Shown here in pieces: positions 1 through 11,185 of a stretch of DNA of 64,000 bases; positions within the stretch are counted from its first letter, which is position 1, and every line of letters begins with the position of its first letter. Source of the stretch: Ochromonas danica (lineage: Eukaryota; Sar; Chrysophyceae; Chromulinales; Chromulinaceae); contig VKHL01000009.1 of assembly GCA_015146655.1 (NCBI GenBank), positions 309,833-373,832 on the forward strand, given 5' to 3'. The position numbers and the translations under genes are program-made. Below the pieces are notes generated by a model, which was given only the letters and a program-made list of their open reading frames with translations, ran no database searches and was not told the origin of the DNA.

Positions 1-3000
1 GTCACTCTTCCACGAGAAGTCAAGCAAGAGATTGATGTGGAAGTACGTCTACACAATGAGAAGATGGCCAAGGCTATGAAGAAAGAGAAGCTCAGGCAAC
101 TTCAGGTTAGCTTCTTGGCTCTTGTTTTGTGTCTCATCTCACTCTAATAATGGATGCGCTGGTTTGTTTTATAGTTTCGTAATAATCAACCAGTTTTCCC
201 GGCCAAATGGAGGAAAGAGCCCTTCCCTCCACGAGAGTATATTAAACTAACAGAATATGAAGTCACAGATGCTGTTGATGTAGATGAAGCCAAGGACCTT
301 CTTTCTCAGTTGAACACTCCTCTTGACGGCTATCTTGGTCAAGCCTATAACTATGATGATCATGGCCTCACTGAGGAATGGATGCTGACCTTTAGAGACA
401 AGAAGAGTCTAAAAGCCACAGATAATGAGGTCATTCGTACTCAGTTAAGTAGCCTCTTAGAGATTATGATGGTACAAGTACAGGATCGTGTGTGTACCTC
501 AGAGAGAGTATTGAACAATCCACCGCTACAACTGGGTGTTGATATTAAGGAAGTACCTGTATGGGGTATTGATTGCTACACTCGTACCATGATTGAGTTG
601 AATATCAATGATCGAGCACCGAAACGTCTTGTTCATGCTTCAGCGGTCAAGAACTTCATCGAGCGGGTGTTGTTGCCAAGTATTAATGCTCAAGATCCCA
701 AGGAAGCACATGATATGACTGTTGCCCTCAAAGCGATTGTAGTTTCTAGCCAACCTCGTGCTTTCAGTGCAGAGCGAGATATTATCTTTGCACAATGTGT
801 TCTCGATACGATCGATGAGATCGGAATAGAGAACTTTCGCATTCATCCTAAAGGTACTGGAGTGATTTGTATTCGACCTGAAGGTATTCCTGCACATGTT
901 TTCGTCACTGAATATCTTGGAGAAGTCTATCCACCTTATCGATGGTGTGAGAGACTGGATGTTATTGAGCAAGCACAAAAGCGATTTGAATTAAAGCCAA
1001 CTTTACCTGATTTCTACAATATTCTCTTGGAGAGACCACGTCAAGACCCTCGAGGCTACGGTCTTCTCTATGTTGATGCCTCTCAAAAAGCTAATGTTGG
1101 TAGCTCATGTTCCCATTCTTGTGACGCAAATTGCACTTCAGCAGTTGTTGCACGTAATGGCAAGCTAACAATCGCCTTAACCACTGTAAGCTAGCTTTGT
1201 GTTTCTTTTCATTGTTTGGCACCTTCCTCTGATGGATACCGTTCTTCTGGGTGTTGTGCTCTTCTCTAGAATCGACACGTTTATTATGGCGAAGAGCTTT
1301 GCATGGACTATTATTCCATTACCTCTTCCGATGTGGAATGGCGAGCTGCTATTTGTCTTTGTGGAATGACTTCTTGTAGAGGCTCTTTCCTACATTTTGC
1401 CACACAGGATGACCTACAACAAGTACTAAATCAGAACTTTGGACCAGGTCTAAGATATGCATCACTTCTAAGGGCTTGTTCTGATCTTCCAACCAGTCAA
1501 TCGGACTTGGATATCATGGCGAGACATGGCATACAGCAAGTGGCATTGGGTCATAACCCTCCTGCCTGGATGCACAAGTATATCTCAGACATTTTGCGCT
1601 TTATAGAATTTGAAAGAAAGGCTTTGCCATGTGCGCTTTTACGAGATCAGCGAGATTTGTCGTATAGTTTTGCCGGTGCTGATATGGATGCCCGCTGTGT
1701 CATGGAGCAGCGAATCCAGAGTATGGTTAGCTGTATTTCCATGGTAAATCGCGTACTAGTATCACAGCCATTGGAATCTGATGAGCAAGTTAAGAGCAAG
1801 ACCTTATATCCACTTCAGGCTTTCACGGTGGCTGATGCAGTTCGATTAGTGTGGGCCAAATTGCAACGTATCCCTGAACTCTTGACAACTCACTTGATAT
1901 CGAAATCGAAAGATGGGGAAATTGATATCCAAGAGACTTTCAATAAGATTGAGGAGATTCTAGTTCAGTCACCTCCTCCAGGGTTTAACGGCCTCAGAGA
2001 GCGTTGTTTAGAAATTCGCCAAGCCCTCTTATCTATTGAGAAGACATATCTTGGTAAGGCTCGATTGGGACAACTAGCAGATGTTCTTTTACTTTATGCT
2101 TTCACTACGAACTTCTCTCGTCCTCGACTCTACAATGCCGTTAAATCAGGTATGATAACTGTAAACGCCAGAGAGTTAGGAACGAATATTGCCCGCAGCA
2201 AGTTGTACAAAGTGGTCACGGATCATCGAAAACCTCTTCGGTCAAGGAATCAAGCGACACAAAATCCAAAGAATCAATCATCATCAGAAGAGTTGACAAT
2301 TGCGGAGGCTTCAACCAATAATGATATGTCTGTTGAAGAGGAAACCATTGATATTGAGACTCCCGGGATTCAAGATCATTTGGGCAATGGATATTGGCAT
2401 GAAGATTCAGAAGATGCGAGCATGGAAGTTGACACAACGACTGAGTCCGTGGAAATAGTGGAAGCAGCCTCGCTTAATCTTCAAACAGTTCATTACAATG
2501 AAGCTGTCCCAGCAGTTGCAGAAGTAGAAGCAGAAGGTGAAGAAGATAATGTCTCAGCTCATACAGATATCGCCACTTCTGATCATAGCGAGGAGAAAGA
2601 GAGTTTCGCCCTGCCACTGCTGGAGCATGGCGACGATGTTCCACAAAAGGAAGAAAATAAACCCAAAGCATCTATTTTCCTTTCTCCTAATGAGCCTGTC
2701 TATCAAGGCCAAATGGTCTATTCTCCACTCTTCTGTTTTTGGCAATTGATAGGGTGGTTCAATGCTGCAACAGACAATAAGGTCGATGAACCCGACCTCT
2801 TTGGATGCGTTTTGCTGCCCTCGATAGAAAGCTGCTTCGGGCCAAGCGAAGTGGCCTATGGATCTGAGCAGAGAAAACTCCTTGTTGAAATCCTAAGAGA
2901 TGAAAAGCTACAAGTCATGCCATGGCCCGCAGTCTTAAAGAAGAGCTTCAATCTCCAAGCAATGTCAGCAGATAAAGATGAGGTCATTTACGGCTCGCCT

Positions 3001-3807
3001 ATGCTAGACACTGCCTTGGGACAAGTTGATGCTGTCCGAAAAGTACTCCATCATCTTCAGACAGCTATCAATGGTGAGAAGAACGCTGATGGGTGCTTAA
3101 CTGGCAGCAAGTTCTCGGTGAAGGAATTCAAGAAGTCCAAAGCCAAGAAAGGCTCTTCTGATGACGATGCAATGCAGTTAGATGACATTCTCCCACCTGA
3201 AAAACCCACATCTTGGGTACAATGCGAAGATTGCAAGAAATGGCGACGAGTTCCTTGGCATGTGGATGTGTCTTCCCTCAGTGACAACTGGACATGCACA
3301 ATGAATACTTGGGATCCCGAAGGCGCCACCTGCGAAGCACCCCAGGATAGCTATGACCCAGCAACTGAAAGCACTGTCGATTATGGTGGAGGTGTAAAAG
3401 CTGAGAGTGATGCCAAAGTGGAAGACTTTAAGGTGGGGTCTTGGAGAGATGTTTATTGTGTGCGCAATAAGGTGTACTATGAGGCTCAAGTCAAGAAGAT
3501 CAAGAAGCCTACCAATAAGAAGAACAAGCCGTCCATTCTCTTCCATTATCGTGGATGGTCCCCAAAGTTTGATGAATGGGTTCCTTTCGATAGTGAGCGC
3601 ATCGTTCCACATCATCTGTTCACCAATCCAGATACTACAGACCCTCGAGCCCAGGAAATCTGGCAAGGAAAAGAGCCTGTTCAAGCGCTAGTGAGGACAG
3701 CCTTTCATCCATCAAAGAAAGAAGGAAGTGGTGGGTCTGCAAGTAAGAAGCGAAAGTCGGGGGATCTGACGGAGCCAAATGCGTCGGACAAGTCTCCTCG
3801 CAAGTAA
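1..3807 (+). CDS. ATXR3/SDG2-like histone H3K4 methyltransferase with CW and chromo-barrel domains (5' end missing)
   Basis: Three exons are visible: 1-105, 175-1185 and 1270-3807. Both introns are GT-AG and the frame is kept across them; the 5' end lies outside the window. The SET core spans the second intron: the NHS-like segment SCSHSCDANCTSAVV, then YYGEELCMDYYS and the post-SET cysteines in CLCGMTSCRGSFL. The long stretch after post-SET (leucine/aromatic motifs near LADVLLLYAFT, FWQLIGWFNA and YGSPMLD) resembles plant ATXR3/SDG2, a chromatin-bound enzyme that places H3K4 methylation. A CW zinc finger follows (WVQCEDCKKWRRVPW with paired downstream cysteines, about 3214-3345). Next comes a chromo-barrel/Tudor-knot module ending near YRGWSPKFDEWVPFD. 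A Lys/Ser-rich tail closes the protein. CW domains are known H3K4me readers, so writer and reader appear fused. The family call rests on motif memory, not on a search. Confidence 0.88.
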
Positions 3808-3968
3808 TAAAAATGTGAAGCCAATGTATGCTTGTAACATTCTGTGTATGTATCAGACTGTAGTGTAAGCTATTGCATGCATTGAATTTGAGCAATGAAT
3901 GAGCATTTCTCAACAACACATACAATGCCAAGGAACCTCCATTACATGGAAGAATTCTCGGTAGTGAA

Positions 3969-4313
3969 TTAGTGTGAGCGCTTGACGTCAATAGAATCAA
4001 GAAAAATCTCCATTAATACCAAAAACGACTGACTCCAAAGTTGGCCATTGCTAGATTGTGGAAGATATTTGACAGTTTGATTGAGAGCCATGAGCACGAC
4101 CAGATTTGAAAAGATCTGGAGATCTGGTCTTTTGAAGATGATCGGAATTCCGAACGGTTGTGTGCCTTCCCCGTGGTGTTGAAATTCTGTCGTCAGTGGT
4201 TGGAATGACCACAGCAGTGTGGGAAGTTTACCTCCGCTGATGACCTCCCTCATGCACTCCTTCTCTTGCCACCCGAGTGGCCCGACAGTCTTGCAGGCCA
4301 CGTTCACATTCAT
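3969..4313 (-). CDS. Hypothetical small protein (114 aa), uncertain
   Basis: A 115-codon open frame on the minus strand starts at a genuine ATG (4313-4311) and ends at TAA. Its composition is protein-like, with hydrophobic segments around LPTLLWSFQPLT and FSNLVVLMALNQ, rather than the low-complexity look of a shadow frame. It lies head-to-head with the desaturase (start 4453) and tail-to-tail with the methyltransferase gene. I do not recognise the family and no intron is needed. It may instead be an accidental ORF in the shared intergenic region. Confidence 0.35.
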   Translation of the reverse strand: MNVNVACKTVGPLGWQEKECMREVISGGKLPTLLWSFQPLTTEFQHHGEGTQPFGIPIIFKRPDLQIFSNLVVLMALNQTVKYLPQSSNGQLWSQSFLVLMEIFLDSIDVKRSH

Positions 4314-4452
4314 ACCCTTCCTGCCCCTCCGCCCTCTGCACGAGCAGCAAGAACTTCCCGCTCCTCCTCTTTACCAGTCCAAGTCAGCGGTATCTTCTTT
4401 GTACAAGTTACATTGTCGTCTCTTTCTCTCGATTGATTTGATAAGAACAAAC

Positions 4453-5841
4453 ATGTCGAAGTTTATGACTCGTCAGCTTTTTCCACCGTTTATCACGGGT
4501 GTTTTGATGACTATTAACTTTGCTCTCTTTTGGGCCCTTCCTGTGGCGGGTATGGGAGTGATGTATAAGACTTTCCTGAGAGATCGTATTGTACCTATTT
4601 ATAACTATTTGGAATCCAATCGCCTAGTTCGTTCATTCGCGTCCACATTTATTTACAGCAAGGAAAAATATGCTGACTATTTTGTCCTGTCTTTCGCACT
4701 CCTCATCCAGTGTGCCTTCACTATCCCTCTTTTATTCTACTGGCAGCTTACATATGGTTATCTTCCTGCTTGGATGATCGCTTGGTATTACTGCACTTGG
4801 GTTGGATTTGGTGGCTCTGGAATGGGAACTGCTTATGCTCTTGCCCACAAGGAGGTACGAGCTGCTTTCCTTTTTTTTGTCCTCATACTTTTTCCTAAAG
4901 AAAGTTTTCTCTTGTAGGGTCACGATCGTCAGTTCTATAAGCCTTGGGTGAGCACCCTCTTTGGTAATATCTTTGAGAACGGTCTTGGCCTGTTCTTCGG
5001 AAATATTCCCTGGAACTTCACCACTTCTCATTGCAAGATTCATCATGCCACTAATGGTGGAATGGGTGACACCTTCTATGAGTGGGATTTTGTCCGATGC
5101 GATCCTGGCTACTTCATGATTTACGTCACTCGCATCTTGCTCCATACCACCGGCTACTCTTCTCTTCGATTTTTGTATGCCAACGGAGAGAAGGAGATTG
5201 GTGATCAGCTCATGACTGGTGTCTACAAGTACATCTCAGCTGGTGTGGTCATCCTGGCTATTACTCGCAGTCCTTCATTTCTTTTCTGGGTTTACATCCA
5301 GCCCTTCCTGTGCATGACTTATTTCCTTGCTCTTATCAACATCGGTTTCCATGGTTTCATCGACTTCGATGAGAATGGAAGGACCATTCCTTGCATTGAT
5401 AGCACTGCAATCGTTGATGGTGAAGATGATTTCTTCGGCGAAGATGATCATATGGCCCACCATTACTACATTAACGTCTATTTCAAGGATCTTTCTGAGC
5501 ACCAGCGCAAACAGCATGAGGAGTGGGCCAAGCATCATGCATCTGTCTTCAAGAAGATCTCTATCATGGAGCTTTCCATTTATATCATTTTTGGTCTCTG
5601 GGAGAAGCTGGCTGATCACTACGTTGACATTTCTGGCAAGCTCTCTCGTCAGCAGATCATCGATATGCTGAAGGAACGAGCCAACAGAGTTGAAATGAGC
5701 TATGAGAACTATCAGCGCTTCTTGGATGACCCTAAGCTGTCAAAGAGAGATATGTTCAGGCATAGACCCTCTGCTGGCAAAGGCAAGGATGGCAGCGAGT
5801 CACCCAGTGGACTTGTTGCGGACGAAAAGAAAAGCGGATAA
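4453..5841 (+). CDS. Membrane fatty-acid desaturase/hydroxylase-family protein
   Basis: Two exons (4453-4854 and 4918-5841) give 441 residues. The ATG at 4453 is chosen because the open frame further upstream has no ATG in good context. All three histidine boxes of the membrane di-iron desaturase superfamily are present: HKEGHD (its codons span the intron), HCKIHH, and HMAHHYY near the C-terminal third. Hydrophobic segments fit a multi-pass membrane protein: FITGVLMTINFALFWALP, an 18-20 residue stretch around YFVLSFALLIQCAFT, and a segment around FWVYIQPFLCMTYFLAL. The tail is charged and cytosolic-looking. Family members insert double bonds or hydroxyls into acyl chains in the ER or plastid membrane. 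The substrate and regioselectivity cannot be told from the sequence. No cytochrome b5 domain is fused. Confidence 0.82.
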
Positions 5842-6287
5842 TTCATGCGATGATGTGCGCTAATGACGGTATTCAAAACGGGAACGGTTGGCTAGTGATG
5901 CCCGAGAAGCCGTTTTATATCCTTGAGAGGCTTCCATGTATATTGGTCAATTAAGTTTATAGTAAACCTCGTTCTAAATTTGCAAGTGCGTGTTATCTGC
6001 CATATCTTCCTTGCATTGTTTACGAGGTAGCGTTGCTGTGGTATTCCAATTAGCTTAATTTAAGTTCCATCACTTTCTCAGTGTGATGAGCGAGCCCATA
6101 GTTTTGGTTAGATTGTTTTTTCCACACACCCGCAACTGCTGTATGCTATAAGATGGTGTCGGGTGGGGAGATTTCTGAGAAATAGTGCAATGACGGAACT
6201 ACTCAAAGACGACAGCTCAGCGAGAAGAATGATTCCATTTCATCACAATCTATTGACTGGAGACTCCAACCTTCCATCCCGTGCACC
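5842..6287. other. Intergenic, no gene seen
   Basis: This holds the 3' flank of the desaturase gene and the 5' flank of the carbonic anhydrase gene. I see no open frame with protein-like composition and no RNA gene here. Confidence 0.6.
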
Positions 6288-6779
6288 ATGACTGTGACAG
6301 AGGAACTACTGCAAAATGCTCAAGCCTACAAAGAGTCCTTTGACAAAGGACATCTTCCTCTTCCCCCTGCAAAACACATCGCCATCTTAGCTTGCATGGA
6401 TGCTCGCCTCAATGTCTACGGTCTACTTGGATTGAAGGAAGGTGATGCACACGTCATTCGCAATGCGGGTGGTGTCGTCACTTTGGGCGATCTTCGCTCC
6501 TTGGCCATTAGTCAGCGTTTGCTTGGTACTAAGGAGATCGTTCTTATCCATCACACTGACTGTGGAATGTTGACATTCAAAGATGATGAGTTTAAAGCCC
6601 AAATTTGCCAGGAAGTTGGCCAGAAGCCATCCTGGGCAGCTGAAGCCTTCTCGGATGTTCACGCCGATGTTCGTCAGAGCATCAATCGCATCAAAGCTGA
6701 TCCTTTCATTCCGCACAAAGACCACATCCGTGGCTTTATTTACGACGTTTATACGGGTGGACTTGAAGAAGTTCTTTAA
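6288..6779 (+). CDS. Small beta-class carbonic anhydrase
   Basis: A single-exon 163-aa protein starts at ATG 6288 (context caccATGa). Zinc-ligand motifs of beta-carbonic anhydrases are clear: CMDARL (Cys ligand plus the Asp-Arg dyad) and HHTDCG (His and Cys ligands). The glycine-rich RNAGGVV segment between them is also typical. The short length and spacing resemble the compact class-D bacterial enzymes of about 163 residues rather than the longer plant plastid enzymes. The reaction is reversible hydration of CO2 to bicarbonate. No targeting peptide is visible, so a cytosolic location is likely. The absence of introns fits either ancestral compactness or acquisition from bacteria, which would need a phylogeny to settle. 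Confidence 0.9.
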   Translation: MTVTEELLQNAQAYKESFDKGHLPLPPAKHIAILACMDARLNVYGLLGLKEGDAHVIRNAGGVVTLGDLRSLAISQRLLGTKEIVLIHHTDCGMLTFKDDEFKAQICQEVGQKPSWAAEAFSDVHADVRQSINRIKADPFIPHKDHIRGFIYDVYTGGLEEVL

Positions 6780-7117
6780 AGACCAAAATCGCACATATGA
6801 ATAACACTCGTGTTTTGTAAGTTAAGTAACTAACACTACCAATCAACCTCTAGTTGTTAGCACCGTAGTTGTTCGAACACGAGAGCTAGAAAAGGTGAAA
6901 TCTGAAAAAGGCATTCTAATCCATGTCTACGTGATGTGACGCTTCAAACACTTCAACTGATTTCAATCTCACGGCCTATTTGCAGAAATTGGCTAAAATC
7001 ACGAGTAGAGACAAATGGATTATCACAAGTAAGTGATCCATATTAAGCGTAAAATATGGACAATACAAAACCATTTGGTTCACAAATAGCACTGCAGCTG
7101 CCTTTGGATGCAACAAA
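6780..7117. other. Intergenic, no gene seen
   Basis: AT-rich sequence between the 3' ends of two convergent genes. No credible coding frame or RNA gene was recognised. Confidence 0.55.
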
Positions 7118-7744
7118 TTAGCTTTGCATGCACTCTTCTAACCTTGTTAGACCATCAAGTTCTTCTTCGAACAATTTCTTCCTCTCCACAGGAATATCCT
7201 CCACAGGTTTCATGGTGCCATTAATCGAGACCACAAATTTATTTGTGTGCGACTCCATATCAAGCGCCAGCAGAAACCGGACGTCACACCATCTGGCAAT
7301 CAATTAGCCTGTAACAAAGAGGTATCTTTGTCTCTGCTGTTGTTGGCAGAAGCAGTCCACTGCAGTGAATTAAAGAGCCTTCAAAAGACACCTTCAGCGA
7401 GAATCACAGCAGGGTGTCAACTCTTCGACAATCAACTCCAGTCTACCCCCGGAAGAGCATGTCCCCAAGCGAGCACCAGGTGAGTAGCGCCAAGGTTGCC
7501 AAACATTTTCCTCCTTGTGATAAACAATAACATTTCGAGTATAACCATCCACAGTATCTGGATCGATGCCAATATTCACACAGATGTTTCGAATCACTTC
7601 AGCTAGACATAAATGGCTTTCATACTGCGATCGATAAATAGTCTTCTCTTCCTTCACCTCTTCTTCCTTCTCTGTCAGAGCGTTCATTTTAAGAGAGGAA
7701 GATAATGATATGACAATACACTCTGTCGTTTGATTCTCCTTCAT
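7118..7744 (-). CDS. Conserved-looking hypothetical protein, two exons (165 aa)
   Basis: Exon 1 runs from ATG 7744 to 7422 and exon 2 from 7292 to 7118. A donor GTTGAC and an acceptor after GATTGCCAG, with a CTAAT branch-like site just upstream, join in phase to read LELIVEEWCDVRFLL. The joined frame ends with an acidic amphipathic tail (LFEEELDGLTRLEECMQS). The protein has an acidic N-terminal segment followed by a compact mixed region with several tryptophans and cysteines. No signal peptide or membrane span is evident. I do not recognise the family. Other splice choices hit stops within a few codons, which supports this model. Confidence 0.5.
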
Positions 7745-8029
7745 GGTGGCCCAGAGTCTTGGAAAAGCAAAGAGTTAAAGCAGAGTTATTATTTGCGTGG
7801 GGCTGAAGAACCTGCAAAGAATCCCATTGTAAGAAGTGTGGTTGAAAATGAAGTAATTCCTTGTGGATATAGACTCATTAATATGCTATAAAGAATTAAA
7901 TGACTTTCATGAGCTACTGTCAATCAACATGACTATCGAGGCGTTGTTCTAGTCCAACAACTGTACTCTCTCTAACACTGTTCCCCGCGCAAGTCGTACT
8001 AGTGCGCTTGTTGCTGCCCCCTCCAGTCA

Positions 8030-9199
8030 ATGAACTTCACGCCATTCTCATCATCAAGGATGGCGGAATTAATGAAATGCAACACATGCTTTGCGGCTTT
8101 TCCTTCTTTGGAATTAATAAAAGAGCATTATCGTACGGATTGGCATTGTCTAAATGCGAAGAGAAGAGGACAAGGTTTGCCGCCTCTGAAGAGAGATCAG
8201 TTCCTCGCCTACCAAGCCACTGCTCCCAAGAAGACCAAGCAGGCCGCTAAGCCAGCTACATCTACTACTACTGCCCAACCTGCTAGTAAACCTCGACAAG
8301 ATGGCAAGTCTTCTCCTGTCAAGACTTCCTCTAGCGCTACTGAAAAAGCTCAAGAGGACGCCAACGAGGGAGAAGAAGTGGAGATGGAGGAGGAGGAAAA
8401 TGAAGAAGAGGATGAAGATGAAGATGAGGAGCGCAAACCCATGAAGCAACAACCTATTGGAGACTGTATCAGCATTTTTGATGACAAGGAGCTGTATAGT
8501 CCGGAGAGTGCAGTCCAATACATGGCTGAGAAGTTTGGATTCTTCGTTCCTGACGTGGAATACTTGACTGATCTACCTGGCCTACTCACCTATTTGAATG
8601 AGAAGGTGAAGTTAGGCCAGACATGCCTGTATTGCCAGAAGAGGTTTTCTTCTGGTTATGCTTGTCAGAATCATATGATCTCCAAGAGCCATTGCAAAAT
8701 TGCCTATGATAATGATGTGGATGGTGATGAATATGACGATTTCTATGACTTCTCTTCAACCTATGAAGATCTCGAGGATGCTAATAGTGATGGTGTGGAA
8801 GAAATGGAAGTGACTCATACTGGAGAACTGCAATTGCCTGATGGCCGTGTACTTGGCCATCGCCAATTCCGATTATACTATAAGCAGTACTATCGTCCTA
8901 CAGATAACCGAGCTCCTGTTCTTGCTCAACAGCGTGAAGAACTCTTACGATTGGGTTGTAAGTTTGGTGGTAGCGAGTGGCAAGTGTCCGAGATTAACTC
9001 CATGTCTGATACTGATGTCATGACAAATATCATCCGCTACCAAAAGGAGATTCGCAAAGGTCAGTTGGTTGAGCAACGAGGAATTAAGCGCAAGGAACGT
9101 ATGGATCAGCGTCGTCTGTACAATCGCACTGTTGATCAGCTTCGTTCAAGTGAGAACACCACAGCCAAGATTCGTGATTACCATCGCATGTTGGTGTAA
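8030..9199 (+). CDS. REI1: REI1/ZNF622-like cytosolic 60S ribosome maturation factor
   Basis: Single exon. Two in-frame ATGs (8030 and 8060) are possible; the second gives an N-terminus close to the first zinc finger, as in the family. The protein starts with a C2H2 finger (KCNTCFAAFPSLELIKEHY...DWH) followed by the family's NAKRRGQGLPPL segment. It then has a Lys/Ala/Ser-rich linker, a strongly acidic Glu/Asp stretch, and a second U1-type finger (CLYCQKRFSSGYACQNHM...H). The basic C-terminal region contains KRKERMDQRRLYNR. REI1 family members recycle Arx1 and Tif6 during late cytoplasmic 60S maturation, and the C-terminal tail probes the exit tunnel. Length (about 380-389 aa) is in the family range. 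The acidic linker is low-complexity. Confidence 0.88.
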   Translation: MNFTPFSSSRMAELMKCNTCFAAFPSLELIKEHYRTDWHCLNAKRRGQGLPPLKRDQFLAYQATAPKKTKQAAKPATSTTTAQPASKPRQDGKSSPVKTSSSATEKAQEDANEGEEVEMEEEENEEEDEDEDEERKPMKQQPIGDCISIFDDKELYSPESAVQYMAEKFGFFVPDVEYLTDLPGLLTYLNEKVKLGQTCLYCQKRFSSGYACQNHMISKSHCKIAYDNDVDGDEYDDFYDFSSTYEDLEDANSDGVEEMEVTHTGELQLPDGRVLGHRQFRLYYKQYYRPTDNRAPVLAQQREELLRLGCKFGGSEWQVSEINSMSDTDVMTNIIRYQKEIRKGQLVEQRGIKRKERMDQRRLYNRTVDQLRSSENTTAKIRDYHRMLV

Positions 9200-9679
9200 A
9201 ATGTGGTAGTTGGTATCGTGGTTGTATGATCTATGGAATGGCGCAACTGTGTAGTTTTATGCTGAACTCTGTAATATAATGCGTTTGTGTTGATTGATAA
9301 CAGCAAGTTAATCCTACAGTTGAATCCTTTCTGAATGGAAAGATTCATTGAACTTTTCCATTCATTTTTGGCAACTTAGTATGATAGAAAGGGAACTTTA
9401 CTACCGCAGTCATAGTTGGGGCTTCAACAAAGAAAGGACGGACATTGAGCGTGGAATCCATGGAATTTCCCAGGCTGTTTGTGGGTTGGGTTGTGTGTTG
9501 GTGTCGGTTCTGTGTTTGCCCAACTGGTTCAACATTCGCCTTGGCAATTCAATTCCTCCTTGACAGGAACCGCGCCAGCCATCAACTACAAAACAACTTC
9601 TCTAGGACAAGTTCTTTATGACTTGCTCTCTATTTGTATAGAAAAAAGAAACGTTAAACTGTCATCAACCTTATAGAAA
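9200..9679. other. Intergenic, no gene seen
   Basis: This separates REI1 from the ornithine aminotransferase gene. Short open frames here lack ATG starts or protein-like composition. Confidence 0.55.
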
Positions 9680-11055
9680 ATGCTAGGACGTACTCATCTC
9701 CTCCGAAGATCTTTCTTCTCCCCATCAGTTCAACGTAATCTTGGAACTCAAACATCCGCCAAAACTGATTACTTCATTGAATTAGAGCATCAGAAGAGTG
9801 CTCATAACTATCATCCTATTCCTAAAGTATTGAGCCGTGGAGAAGGATGCTATGTGTGGGATGTGGATGGAAAGGTTAGTCCTTCTTCAACACTTTCTCT
9901 TAGCGATTTTCATGTTTGTGAATTTTATACTAACTCCCTTATGAATGCATTTATCATCAGAAATATTTGGACTACTTGGCTGCCTATTCTGCCGTCAATC
10001 AAGGTCATTGCCATCCTCGCATTATCAAGGTCCTCAAAGAACAAGCTGAGACTCTCACACTCACTTCCCGGGCATTCCACAATGACCAATTTGCTCCATA
10101 TGCCGCCTATATCACTGACCTATTCAAGTATGACAAAGTTTTGCCCATGAACTCTGGTGTGGAAGCTGGTGAGACTGCTGTCAAGCTTGCTCGCAAATGG
10201 GCCTATCTTCGCAAGGGCATTCCTAACAATCAAGCGCGTATTGTATTTGCCAAGAGCAACTTTTGGGGCAGAACACTTGCTGCAGTGTCTAGTTCCACTG
10301 ACCCTTCTTCATATGAAGGATATGGCCCTTACATGCCAGGGTTCCATCTTGTAGAATACAATGACCTTACTGCTTTGGAAGAAGAACTGAAGAATCCTAA
10401 CACTGCTGCATTCATGGTGGAGCCTATTCAAGGAGAAGCTGGTGTAGTTGTTCCTCATGAAGGCTATCTCAGCGGTGTTCGTAAGCTGTGCGACAAGTAC
10501 AATGTGCTCTTCATTGCCGATGAAGTGCAAACGGGCCTTTGCCGCACAGGAAAGATGTTAGCTTGCGATCACGAGAATGTTCGTCCTGATATCATCTGCC
10601 TTGGTAAAGCACTCAGTGGTGGCACCATGCCAGTCTCTGCCGTGCTGGCGAATGATGATGTGATGTTGACCATTAAACCTGGTGAACATGGCAGCACTTA
10701 TGGTGGTAATCCTCTTGCTTGCAGAGTTGCCACTGAGTCTTTGAAAGTACTGGTTGAAGAGGATTTAGCTGCTAATGCTGAAGCAAAAGGCCGGCGTCTG
10801 CGTGAAGAACTTCGTAGTTTGAAGATTCCAAAGGTGTTGGAGGTTAGAGGCAAGGGGCTTCTTAATGCCATCGTGATTGATGATACCTCCGACGACCAGT
10901 CCGAGGCTTGGAACATTTGTCTCAAGCTCGCTGATCTTGGTTTGTTAGCTAAGCCCACGCATGGACATATCATTCGGTTGGCTCCTCCTTTGGTCATCAA
11001 CGATCAACAGTTGGAGCAATCGTTGGATATCCTGCACAAGGCCCTTAAGGCCTAA
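9680..11055 (+). CDS. OAT: Ornithine aminotransferase, mitochondrial
   Basis: Exons 9680-9874 and 9961-11055 join in phase 0 to give 429 aa, close to the eukaryotic enzyme's usual length. The N-terminus ([19 protein letters not shown]) is rich in Arg/Ser without acids, as in a mitochondrial presequence. Class-III PLP aminotransferase landmarks follow in order: [53 protein letters not shown], and the PLP-lysine motif LGKALSGG with the following [11 protein letters not shown]. These match ornithine-delta-aminotransferase rather than acetylornithine or GABA aminotransferases, mainly through the NQGHCHP and [10 protein letters not shown] segments. The reaction is L-ornithine plus 2-oxoglutarate to glutamate-5-semialdehyde plus glutamate, linking arginine and proline metabolism. 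Confidence 0.93.
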
Positions 11056-11185
11056 ACAACAGCCATCGACATGTTTGTTTGTTTGTGGTAGAGGAGAGAA
11101 GAATTGTAGTGCTAAAAACAGGTTATATTTAAGTTTTAACTACAACGCCCTTCTTCTACCAAGTATTCTTGCACGTGTATCTTTC

